Source of the DNA: Mycolicibacterium rhodesiae
GTDB lineage: Bacteria > Actinomycetota > Actinomycetes > Mycobacteriales > Mycobacteriaceae
NCBI RefSeq assembly: GCF_002086695.1
Contig: NZ_MVIH01000017.1
Span: 1-64,000 of the forward strand
Reading direction: 5' to 3'
DNA length: 64,000 nucleotides
Positions within the stretch are counted from its first letter, which is position 1. Each line of letters starts with the position of its first letter. A program made the position numbers and the translations under genes. Below, piece after piece: positions 54,809-62,289 of the stretch. Under the pieces are notes generated by a model, which saw only the letters and a list, made by a program, of their open reading frames with translations, did not search any database and was not told the origin of the DNA.

Positions 54809-55956
54809 GAAATGCCTTTCGGTGATTCGATGTTCCACGGATCGGTGCGCAGGTCGCAGACCCGGACTGGGAGCGCCGCCCCGAAATGGTCGTGCAGCAC
54901 CGCGGCGGCCTGCGCGCACCACGGAAATTCGCTGGCCCAGTGCGCGACATCGACCAGCGCGACGTCGCTGCCACGGAGGTGCTCGTCGGCGGGATGGTGA
55001 CGCAGGTCGGCGGTGACGTAGGCGTCCACTCCGGCGGCGGCCGCCGCGCTCAGCAGTGAGTCGCCGGCGCCACCGCACACCGCCACCCGGGTCACCGGGG
55101 CATCCGGATCCCCCGCTGCCCGGACTCCCCACGTCGTCTGTGGCAGTACCGCCCCGACCCGGGCTACGAAATCGGCGAAGCGCAGCGGTTCGGCCAGCGT
55201 CCCGATCCGGCCGATGCCCACCCCGGTCGGCAGGGCGGCCAACGGCAGCACGTCGAACGCCGGTTCCTCGTACGGGTGGGACGCGCGAACAGCGGCAAGC
55301 ACCTGGGCTCGCAGCCGGGCCGGGGCCACCACCTCGACGCGGTCCTCGGCCACCCGCTCGAGGGACCCGGTCGATCCGATGGCGGGCGCGGCCCCGTCGA
55401 GCGGCAGGAACTGCCCGGCGCCCGCCACGCTCCAGCTGCAGTGCGAATAGTCGCCGAGGTGGCCCGCACCGGCGGCGAACACGGCGTCGCGGACGGCGTT
55501 CGCATCGGCGGTCGGGACGAAGATCACCCACTTGTCGATGTCGGAGCCCACGCTGATCGGGTCCAGCACGCCGTCGACGGTCAGCCCCAGGACCTCGGCC
55601 AGCGCATCGGATACTCCTGGATTCGCCGAGTCGGCGTTGGTGTGTGCGGTGAACAAGGCGGCACCGGCCCGGATGAGCTGGTGGATCAGCCCACCCTTGG
55701 GCGTGCTGGCCGCCACGGTGTCCACTCCGCGCAGCAGCAACGGATGGTGCGCCAGCAGCAACCCCCGCGGACCAACTGTCGCGGCGACCTCGGCGGTGGC
55801 GTCCACGGCCACCGTCACCGAGTCGACGACGTCGTCGGGATCGCCGCACACCAGGCCGACGGAGTCCCAGCTCTGCGCGAGACCGGGCGGGTAGGCGTCG
55901 TCGAGCACGGCGATGATCTCGGCCAGTTCGACGCCCTTCGCCGTGTGCTCCACCAC
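54805..55956 (-). CDS. NIF3/YbgI-type dinuclear metal protein
   Basis: 383 residues with the family motifs: SWDSVGLVCGDP, LLLAHHPLLLRGV (His-His metal ligands), ALFTAHTNADSANPGV, and late AYVTADLRHHPADEHLR with DVAHWASE. The middle region (about 130-235) is the extra domain of long NIF3 proteins. It is annotated in some genomes as GTP cyclohydrolase 1 type 2, but that activity is doubtful for most members. It forms a tight cluster with the zinc-ribbon and RNase HI genes. Confidence 0.9.
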   Translation of the reverse strand: MVEHTAKGVELAEIIAVLDDAYPPGLAQSWDSVGLVCGDPDDVVDSVTVAVDATAEVAATVGPRGLLLAHHPLLLRGVDTVAASTPKGGLIHQLIRAGAALFTAHTNADSANPGVSDALAEVLGLTVDGVLDPISVGSDIDKWVIFVPTADANAVRDAVFAAGAGHLGDYSHCSWSVAGAGQFLPLDGAAPAIGSTGSLERVAEDRVEVVAPARLRAQVLAAVRASHPYEEPAFDVLPLAALPTGVGIGRIGTLAEPLRFADFVARVGAVLPQTTWGVRAAGDPDAPVTRVAVCGGAGDSLLSAAAAAGVDAYVTADLRHHPADEHLRGSDVALVDVAHWASEFPWCAQAAAVLHDHFGAALPVRVCDLRTDPWNIESPKGIS

Positions 55957-55997
55957 GCCAAGAACAGTAGTGCGCAGCGATCGGCCACAATGGACCG

Positions 55998-56669
55998 GTG
56001 ACGAGCACGGCTTCCGACACCCGCCCGCAGTTGGTGATCTTCGATCTCGACGGCACCCTGACCGACTCGGCAGAGGGCATCGTGGCCAGCTTCCGGCATG
56101 CGCTGGCCGCCGTCAGGGCCGAGGCGCCCGGCGGCGATCTGACCGGCCGGATCGTCGGGCCGCCGATGCATCAGACGCTGGGCGGACTCGGCCTCGGCGA
56201 GCGCGCCCACGAGGCGATCGCGGCCTACCGGGCCGACTACACCAGCCGGGGCTGGGCGATGAACAGCCTGTTCGACGGGATTCCGCAGCTCCTGGCCGAC
56301 CTGCGGGCGGCTGGGGTGCGCCTTGCGGTGGCCACCTCCAAGGCCGAGCCGACGGCACAGCGGATCCTCGAGCACTTCGAGCTGGCCGAGTACTTCGATG
56401 TGATCGCCGGTGCCAGCGTCGACGGGGCTCGCTCCAGCAAGGCCGACGTGCTCGCCCATGCGCTGGGTCAGCTCCAGCCGTTGCCCGAGCGGGTGATCAT
56501 GGTCGGCGACCGCGCCCACGACGTGGAAGGCGCCGCCGAGCACGGCATCGACACGGTTGTGGTGGGCTGGGGCTACGGCGCCGAGGACTTCCGCGAACCG
56601 CACCTGGCGCAGGCCGCGGCCGCTCATGTTCCGACCGTGACGGCGTTGCGCGAGGTGCTCGGTGTCTGA
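55998..56669 (+). CDS. ptkA: PtkA-like HAD-family protein (tyrosine kinase/phosphatase)
   Basis: 223 residues from the GTG at 55998. HAD core: IFDLDGTLTDSAEG (nucleophile Asp16, Asp18), VATSKAEPTAQRIL (motif II/III) and VIMVGDRAHDVEGAAEHGID (motif IV). M. tuberculosis PtkA (Rv2232) is an unusual HAD protein that acts as a tyrosine kinase on PtpA; it has an extra disordered N-terminal region of about 70-80 residues that is absent here, so this form is only the core. It overlaps ptpA by 8 bases. Phosphoglycolate-phosphatase-like activity is an alternative. Confidence 0.85.
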   Translation: MTSTASDTRPQLVIFDLDGTLTDSAEGIVASFRHALAAVRAEAPGGDLTGRIVGPPMHQTLGGLGLGERAHEAIAAYRADYTSRGWAMNSLFDGIPQLLADLRAAGVRLAVATSKAEPTAQRILEHFELAEYFDVIAGASVDGARSSKADVLAHALGQLQPLPERVIMVGDRAHDVEGAAEHGIDTVVVGWGYGAEDFREPHLAQAAAAHVPTVTALREVLGV

Positions 56670-57156
56670 GCTCTTGCATGTCACGTTCGTCTGTTCGGGC
56701 AACATCTGCCGCTCGCCGATGGCCGAGAAGATGTTCGCCCACCAGATCGAGCAGCGTGGTCTGGGTCACCTGGTCAGGGTGACCAGCGGCGGTACCGGCG
56801 ACTGGCATGCCGGCGATCCGGCCGACGAACGGGCCAACACCGTCCTGCGTGAGCACGGCTATCCGACCGAGCACAGCGCGGCGCAGGTGAGCGACGACCA
56901 CCTGGGCGCCGATCTGGTGGTCGCGCTCGGGCGCAATCACCTGCGGATGCTGACCCACCTCGGCGTGGAACCAGAGCGGGTGCGGCTGTTGCGCTCGTTC
57001 GACCCCCGCTCAGGTGCGCATGCCGACGACGTCGACGACCCGTACTACGGCGGCCCCACGGACTTCGAGGAGACGTTCACCGTCATCGATGCGGCCCTGC
57101 CGGGTCTGCACGCCTGGGTCGACCGGCGGCTGGCCGGGGAGGGTTTGACCGGCTGA
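56662..57156 (+). CDS. ptpA: Low-molecular-weight protein tyrosine phosphatase PtpA
   Basis: 164 residues from the GTG at 56662. P-loop VCSGNICRS with nucleophile Cys11 and Arg17, and the D-loop DDPYYGG with the acid Asp126 and the tyrosines 128 and 129 that PtkA phosphorylates in M. tuberculosis. All numbers coincide with that enzyme. PtpA is exported by pathogens to block phagosome maturation; in an environmental species its target is unclear. Overlaps with ptkA and with the SURF1 gene indicate one transcript. Confidence 0.94.
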   Translation: MSELLHVTFVCSGNICRSPMAEKMFAHQIEQRGLGHLVRVTSGGTGDWHAGDPADERANTVLREHGYPTEHSAAQVSDDHLGADLVVALGRNHLRMLTHLGVEPERVRLLRSFDPRSGAHADDVDDPYYGGPTDFEETFTVIDAALPGLHAWVDRRLAGEGLTG

Positions 57157-57974
57157 TGAAGCGCTGGACGTTCCTGCTGCGCCCGGGCTGGATTGCCCTG
57201 GCGCTGGTGGTCGTCGCGTTCGCCTACCTCTGCTTCACCGTGCTGGCGCCGTGGCAGCTGGGCAAGAACACCAAGACATCGCGCGAGAACAATCAGATCG
57301 CCTCCTCACTCAACGCTGAGCCGGTTCCGGTGACAACGTTTCTGCCGCACCAGGATTCGTCGGCACCCGATCATCAGTGGCGGCGGGTCACCGCGACCGG
57401 GCGCTACGTCCCGTCCGCCGAGGTGCTCGCCCGGCTGCGGGTGGTCGGTGGTGCGCCGGCGTTCGAGGTGCTGGTGCCGTTCACCGTCGACGGCGGTCCG
57501 ACGGTTCTGGTCGACCGCGGGTACGTGCTCGCCGTCCAGGGCTCCAAAGTGCCCGACATCGCACCGGTGCCGACCGGCACGGTCAGTATCACTGCGCGGC
57601 TGCGCGATTCGGAGACCGCGCCGCCGGACAAGCCACCGTTCAAAGAAGGCGGCTTCACCCAGCTCTACGCGATCGACACCAAGCTGGCCGGCACGACCAC
57701 CGGGGTGCCGGTGGCGGGCTCGTATCTGCAGTTGGTGGAGAACCAGCCGGGCGGCCTCGGCATCGCGGAGCTGCCGCACCTGGATGCCGGACCGTTCCTG
57801 TCGTACGGCATCCAGTGGATCGCGTTCGGTATCGTCGCCCCGATCGGGCTGGGCTACTTCGCCTATTCGGAGGTCAAGGCCCGCCGCCGGGAAAAAGCTT
57901 CAGCGGCCCAGAACCAATCCGCACCGGTCACCGTCGAGGACAAGCTCGCCGACCGGTACGGCCGACGGCAGTGA
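57156..57974 (+). CDS. SURF1-family cytochrome oxidase assembly protein
   Basis: 272 residues. Two membrane helices enclose the outer domain: the first near PGWIALALVVVAFAYLCF, the second near LSYGIQWIAFGIVAPIGLGYF. Family motifs are APWQLGKN (usual WQ-x-R/K after helix 1), a PxxD-like outer region and PGGLGIAELPHLDAGPFLSYGIQW (the late H-x-x-Y-xxQW type). It helps insert heme a into oxidase subunit I, matching ctaC/ctaF at the start of the window. The last 47 bases overlap cobD on the other strand. Confidence 0.9.
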   Translation: MKRWTFLLRPGWIALALVVVAFAYLCFTVLAPWQLGKNTKTSRENNQIASSLNAEPVPVTTFLPHQDSSAPDHQWRRVTATGRYVPSAEVLARLRVVGGAPAFEVLVPFTVDGGPTVLVDRGYVLAVQGSKVPDIAPVPTGTVSITARLRDSETAPPDKPPFKEGGFTQLYAIDTKLAGTTTGVPVAGSYLQLVENQPGGLGIAELPHLDAGPFLSYGIQWIAFGIVAPIGLGYFAYSEVKARRREKASAAQNQSAPVTVEDKLADRYGRRQ

Positions 57975-58890
57975 GGCCGACCGCGAGCGCGGCGGCGGCA
58001 AGCTGAACGTCCCGGGACAAGCGCACCGAGCGGCGTAGATCCTCGATGCCCGGAACGCGCCCCACGCCGAGCGTCGGGCGGATCTCCAGCTGATGGTGGT
58101 ACTGGGTGGGGCCGCCGAGGCGCACGCCCAGTGCTCCGGCGAACGTCGCTTCCACCACACCGGCATTCGGGCTGGGATGCCGGGCGGCGTCGCGGCGCCA
58201 CGCCTGCAGCGCCCCGGCGGGCGAACCGCCGACGAGTGGTGCGCACACCACCACCAGCACGCCGGCCACCCGCGCTGCCGCGAAGTTCGCGATGTCATCC
58301 AGACGTGCTGCCGCCCAACCGAATCGGGTATATCGGGGCGAGCGATGCCCGATCATCGCATCCAGTGTGTTGACTCCGCGGTACACCAGCACCCCCGGCA
58401 CCCCCCCGGCCGCCGCCCAGAGCAACGGGGCGACGTGCGCGTCAGAGGTGTTCTCGGCCACCGACTCCAGAGCCGCCCGGGCCAACCCGTCGGTGTCCAG
58501 TGCCGACGGGTCGCGTCCGCACAGCGACGGCAGCAGGGCCCGGGCCCCGTCGATATCGCCGGCGGCCAGCAGGTCGGCCAGTTTGTCGCCGGTCCGGCCC
58601 AGCGTCGTACCGCCGAGTGACGCCCAGGTGGCGGCGGCGGTCACGGCCGCCAGCACGGGGCCGCGGGTACCGCGCTGCACCAGCGTGCCTGCCACGGCCA
58701 GCCCGCCCAGCAGCACACCGGTGTGCACCGCGCCCGCCACCCGGCTGTCGCGGTAGGTCAGCTTCTCGAGTGCGGCTGCACACCAACCGAACCCCGCCAC
58801 CGGATGGCCGTGGACGGGGTCGCCGAAAGCCAGATCCGCCAGCTGAGCCGTCAGGATGCCGACACCGCGGTACCGTCTGCGCGCAAACAC
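57928..58890 (-). CDS. cobD: Adenosylcobinamide-phosphate synthase
   Basis: 320 residues from a GTG at 58890. Motifs: ADLAFGDPVHGHPVAGFGW, ALESVAENTSDAHVAPLLWA (the family signature), NTLDAMIGHRSPRYTRFGWAAARLDD and PNAGVVEATFAGALGVRLGG. It is a membrane protein with about five helices. It attaches aminopropanol to adenosylcobyric acid, working with cobUTS (8058-10407) in late cobalamin synthesis. It converges on SURF1 with a 47-base overlap, so both C-termini are coded by the same DNA on opposite strands. Confidence 0.94.
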   Translation of the reverse strand: MFARRRYRGVGILTAQLADLAFGDPVHGHPVAGFGWCAAALEKLTYRDSRVAGAVHTGVLLGGLAVAGTLVQRGTRGPVLAAVTAAATWASLGGTTLGRTGDKLADLLAAGDIDGARALLPSLCGRDPSALDTDGLARAALESVAENTSDAHVAPLLWAAAGGVPGVLVYRGVNTLDAMIGHRSPRYTRFGWAAARLDDIANFAAARVAGVLVVVCAPLVGGSPAGALQAWRRDAARHPSPNAGVVEATFAGALGVRLGGPTQYHHQLEIRPTLGVGRVPGIEDLRRSVRLSRDVQLAAAALAVGLTAVGRTGRRACPRR

Positions 58891-58935
58891 CCCGGCACTC
58901 TCTCACACGTGATGTACTGCGGGGGTGAGGCCGCG

Positions 58936-59751
58936 ATGACGCGAACCCCGACGCGGGTCTCGGACTTGCTCAACCCGGCTGCGGTGCTCGCGCCCGCCGC
59001 CAACGTCATCATGCAGCTGGCACACCCCGGCGTCGGCTATGGCGTCCTGGAGAGCCCGGTGGACAGCGGCAACGTCTACAAGCATCCGATCAAGCGGGCC
59101 CGCACCACGGGCACCTATCTCGCGGCGGCCACCATCGGCACCGACGCGGACCGAGCCCTGATCCGCTCGGCGGTGGATACCGCGCACGCCAAGGTCCGTT
59201 CCACCGCGTCGAGCCCGGTGTCCTACCGCGCCTTCGATCCGAAGTTGCAGCTGTGGGTGGCGGCCTGCCTGTACCGCTACTACGTCGACCAGCACGAGTT
59301 TCTCTACGGCCCGCTCGACGACGCCGCGGCCGACGCGGTGTATGCCGACGCGAGCCGGCTCGGCACCACACTGCAGGTGCGTGAGGGTATGTGGCCGGCC
59401 GACCGCGCCGCCTTCGACGAGTACTGGAAGCGGTCGCTGGACGATTTGTCCATCGACCCGCCGGTCCGCGAGCATCTGAAAGGGGTTGCGGGAATGGCAT
59501 TCATGCCGTTTCCGATCCGGGAGACACTAGGACGGTTCAACCTGTTCGCCACCGTCGGCTTCCTGCCAACCGAATTCCGGACGATGATGCGGCTACCGTG
59601 GAGCGCCGGACAGCAGCGTCGCTTCGAATGGCTGCTCGCCGCGCTGCGCCTCGCCGACCGCCTGATCCCGCACCAAGCCTGGATTCTCGGTTATCAGTTC
59701 TATCTCTGGGACATGCGAGCCAGGGCGCGCCGGGGACAGCGGATCGTCTGA
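58936..59751 (+). CDS. DUF2236/MpaB-like oxygenase-family protein
   Basis: 271 residues from the ATG at 58936 (ATG at 58912 is also possible). The family pattern is visible: IMQLAHPGVGYGVLESPVDS, the helix with HAKVRST, the YYVDQHEFLYGPL segment and the helical C-terminus with LRLADRLIPHQAW. Relatives include latex-clearing protein and MpaB/B', heme proteins; the ER/MP-type Arg/His pocket suggests a heme-binding oxygenase, but that is inference. Substrate unknown. It is divergent from cobD (45-base gap). Confidence 0.8.
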   Translation: MTRTPTRVSDLLNPAAVLAPAANVIMQLAHPGVGYGVLESPVDSGNVYKHPIKRARTTGTYLAAATIGTDADRALIRSAVDTAHAKVRSTASSPVSYRAFDPKLQLWVAACLYRYYVDQHEFLYGPLDDAAADAVYADASRLGTTLQVREGMWPADRAAFDEYWKRSLDDLSIDPPVREHLKGVAGMAFMPFPIRETLGRFNLFATVGFLPTEFRTMMRLPWSAGQQRRFEWLLAALRLADRLIPHQAWILGYQFYLWDMRARARRGQRIV

Positions 59752-59768
59752 TACCAGCAAGGGGTCAC

Positions 59769-61478
59769 ATGTCCAGCAGAATCCTCACCGCCGCAACGGT
59801 CATCACGATGGATCCGGACCAGCCGCGCGCGGAGGCCGTCGCCGTCACCGACGGGATGATCGCGGCGGTCGGGTCGTTGGCGCAGTGCCAGGCAACGTGC
59901 CCGGACGCCGAGGTGATCGACACCGGTGCGGCCGCACTGCTACCGGGATTCGTTGAACCGCACAGCCATCCGGTGATGAGCGGTATCGCCACCCAGCCGC
60001 CCGCCCGCTCGATCGCACCGTGGGACGCACCGACCTGGCAGGACGTCGAGAAGATCTTCGCCGATGCGCTCGCCACCACCGACCCGGCCACCCCGCTGTT
60101 GTTCGCCGGCTTCGACGCACTGCTGCACAAGCGTCCCTCCCCGAAAGCTCCCGAGCTCGACCGGATCTTCGGCGAGCGACTCGCCGTGGTCACCGACAAT
60201 TCCGGCCACGGGGTGTACTTCAACACCGCGGTGATGCGGCAGCGAGGATGGGACGTCAATCCACCGGCCGACCCGGTCGGCGCCCACTTCGGCCGAAATC
60301 CCGACGGCAGCCTCAACGGTCAAGGGTTCGAGACGGCCGCGCTGCTCGCCATCGCCGGCCCGATCCTGGCGACGCTGGGCAACCCCCTGGTCAGTGCCGC
60401 CGAGTATTACGCCTGGATGTCCCGCGGCGGCTACACCTCGACCTCCGACATGACCTACGACCCGAAGTTCAAGGGCGCCTACGAGACCCTCGCGACGGCG
60501 CCGTCCTGCCCGCTGCGGGTGAGCATGTGGGAGATGTCGACCACCGACACCTACAACAACGTCGAAAGCTTCAGCGTCGGCGAGCAACTCCTGGTCAAGC
60601 AGGGCGTCAAACTGTGGACCGACGGATCGCCGTGGATCGGCAACATCGCGATCTCTTTTCCCTATCTGAGCACCGAGGCGACCAGGACCGCCGGCATCGA
60701 CCCGGCGGTGGCCGGCGGTCCGCAGTCGATGAACTACTCCCGCGAGCAGCTCGACGCCGTCCTGGACATCGCAGCTCCCAGCGGCTGGCAGATGGCCTTT
60801 CACGCCAACGGCGATCTCGCCATCGACTTGGCGCTGGACGCCTATGAGGCCGCACTGCGTCGCCACAATCTTCAAGGCAGCGACCACCGTTGGCGTCTGG
60901 AGCATCTCGCGGCGGGCACCCGAAAGCAGTTCGACCGGGCAGCCCGCCTCGGCGTGCACGTCTCGATGGCGCCGTTCCAGTACTACTACTGGGGTGATCT
61001 GCTGGACGGGCAGATCTTCGACCACGAGCACGGCAGCCGGTGGGGAGCCTTCGCCGACGCGGTGGCCTCGGGCGCGGTGGTCTCGCTGCACAACGACGGA
61101 TCGGTGTCGCCGCCGACCCCGGTGCTCAACATCCAGACCGCGGTGACCCGACGGACCCGGGCCGGCACCGTTCACGGCGCCGAACAATGCATCAGCCTCG
61201 ACCACGCCTTGCGCGCCCACACCATCAACGCCGCCCGGACGCTGCACCGCGACAATCTGATCGGCTCGCTCGAGGTGAGTAAGCTCGCCGATTTCGTGGA
61301 GCTGGCCGCCGACCCGTACGCGGTGGACCCCGCCGACCTGGCCGTCAAGGCCGGGGTGATCGGCACCTGGCTGAGCGGCGAGCGTATCGACCTGGGCGCG
61401 TTCGTCGGCGCGGTGAGCGGCACCGATCCGGGTCCGCATGAACATTTGATGGACCACCCCCGTCATACGTGTTGTTAG
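59769..61478 (+). CDS. YtcJ-type amidohydrolase, cytosolic
   Basis: 569 residues from the ATG at 59769, with no signal peptide. Amidohydrolase-3 motifs: VEPHSHPVMSG (metal pair), GHGVYFNTAVMRQRGWDV, GVKLWTDGSPWIGNIA, FHANGDLAIDLALDAYE, RWRLEHLAAGTR and SLHNDGSVSPPTPVLN. The final aspartate motif is HNDGS rather than the usual TDWP. It follows the MpaB-like gene by 17 bases and precedes a VOC gene by 23, so the three probably form one pathway unit. It is distant from the window's other amidohydrolase (22074). Confidence 0.85.
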   Translation: MSSRILTAATVITMDPDQPRAEAVAVTDGMIAAVGSLAQCQATCPDAEVIDTGAAALLPGFVEPHSHPVMSGIATQPPARSIAPWDAPTWQDVEKIFADALATTDPATPLLFAGFDALLHKRPSPKAPELDRIFGERLAVVTDNSGHGVYFNTAVMRQRGWDVNPPADPVGAHFGRNPDGSLNGQGFETAALLAIAGPILATLGNPLVSAAEYYAWMSRGGYTSTSDMTYDPKFKGAYETLATAPSCPLRVSMWEMSTTDTYNNVESFSVGEQLLVKQGVKLWTDGSPWIGNIAISFPYLSTEATRTAGIDPAVAGGPQSMNYSREQLDAVLDIAAPSGWQMAFHANGDLAIDLALDAYEAALRRHNLQGSDHRWRLEHLAAGTRKQFDRAARLGVHVSMAPFQYYYWGDLLDGQIFDHEHGSRWGAFADAVASGAVVSLHNDGSVSPPTPVLNIQTAVTRRTRAGTVHGAEQCISLDHALRAHTINAARTLHRDNLIGSLEVSKLADFVELAADPYAVDPADLAVKAGVIGTWLSGERIDLGAFVGAVSGTDPGPHEHLMDHPRHTCC

Positions 61479-61501
61479 ACCACCATCAGAAGGGCTGTCC
61501 C

Positions 61502-61903
61502 ATGTCGTTTCCCGCTCTTGCCCACGTCGCGGTCACGGTGCGTGACCTGTCAGTGAGCGTGCCCTGGTACCGAGCGCTCATCGGTTCGGATCCGGTGCTC
61601 GACGAGGACACCGACGCCGGCTTCCACCATGCAGTGTTCCTGCTGGACAACGGCACCCTGTTCGGGGTGCACCAACACACCACCGCCCCGTCGGATCAGC
61701 CGTTCAGCGAGCACAACGTCGGCCTGGATCATGTCGGATTCGGCTGCGCGGAGCGCGCCGACCTCGAGCGCTGGGAAGCCCGCCTCGACGAGCTGGGCAT
61801 CAGTCACGGCGGAATCGTGGACGCGCACTACGGTTCCGGGCTGAGCTTCCGCGATCCCGACGGCATCACACTGGAGTTCTTTGCGCCACCCGCTCAGGGC
61901 TGA
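61502..61903 (+). CDS. VOC-family (glyoxalase-like) protein
   Basis: 133 residues from the ATG at 61502 (earlier in-frame sequence belongs to the spacer). Two VOC βαβββ units: LAHVAVTVRDLSVSVPWYRALIG with the first His, then NVGLDHVGFGCAE with a second His, ending SFRDPDGITLEFFAPP with the closing Glu. Those are the usual metal ligands of glyoxalase/dioxygenase or fosfomycin-resistance relatives. Substrate unknown. It likely shares a transcript with the amidohydrolase. Its end overlaps the convergent small gene by 10 bases. Confidence 0.85.
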   Translation: MSFPALAHVAVTVRDLSVSVPWYRALIGSDPVLDEDTDAGFHHAVFLLDNGTLFGVHQHTTAPSDQPFSEHNVGLDHVGFGCAERADLERWEARLDELGISHGGIVDAHYGSGLSFRDPDGITLEFFAPPAQG

Positions 61904-62151
61904 ACGGGCGTCATCGGGACCCGTCCTGAACCGGCGGTCCCGATCGGAGCGATCGGCAACTCCAGCCCCACGCGGCCCGAATCGGCGGTCCCGATCGGAG
62001 CGATCGGCAACTCCGCACCAACGTGCCCCGTATCGGCGGAGGTATGGCCGGCCGATGCGTGGCCGGCTGCGGCACTGGCCGGGCCGGCCATGGTCAGCGT
62101 GCCCGCGATCAGGGCGGCGCCGACCGCGGTAACGACAGCGAACCTGTTCAT
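61894..62151 (-). CDS. Small secreted protein with a 17-residue tandem repeat
   Basis: 85 residues from the ATG at 62151. A Sec signal peptide (FAVVTAVGAALIAGTLTMAG, cut near ASA-AAG) leaves about 55 mature residues. These contain two copies of a 17-residue unit (core LELPIAPIGTA with SGRV), preceded by a Gly/His/Ser-rich part (GHASAGHTSADTGHVGA). No family recognised. It is a good candidate for a real secreted peptide because the signal is clean and the repeat is in frame. It converges with the VOC gene. Confidence 0.65.
   Translation of the reverse strand: MNRFAVVTAVGAALIAGTLTMAGPASAAAGHASAGHTSADTGHVGAELPIAPIGTADSGRVGLELPIAPIGTAGSGRVPMTPVQP
61932..62014. repeat. 32-base direct repeat inside the small secreted gene
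   Basis: Identical 32-base blocks at 61932-61963 and 61983-62014, 51 bases (17 codons) apart. Within each block is GATCGGAGCGATC, giving local dyad symmetry. Confidence 0.9.
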
Positions 62152-62289
62152 CGACTGACTCCTTACGCTCGTCAAAGTCCTTGCCGGACTTCTTCGCGTA
62201 ACTATCGGCCGTCGTCACCGGGCTGTCTGTCCGCCGAGCGGACCCATGGGCGGATCATTCCGATGTCCTCCGATCAGGGGACTTCGGCG

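Noticed and set aside
54809..56080. Upstream extension of the zinc-ribbon gene frame
   Set aside because: The extra region is an arginine-rich shadow of the NIF3 gene; the GTG at 54808 gives the natural coiled-coil start.
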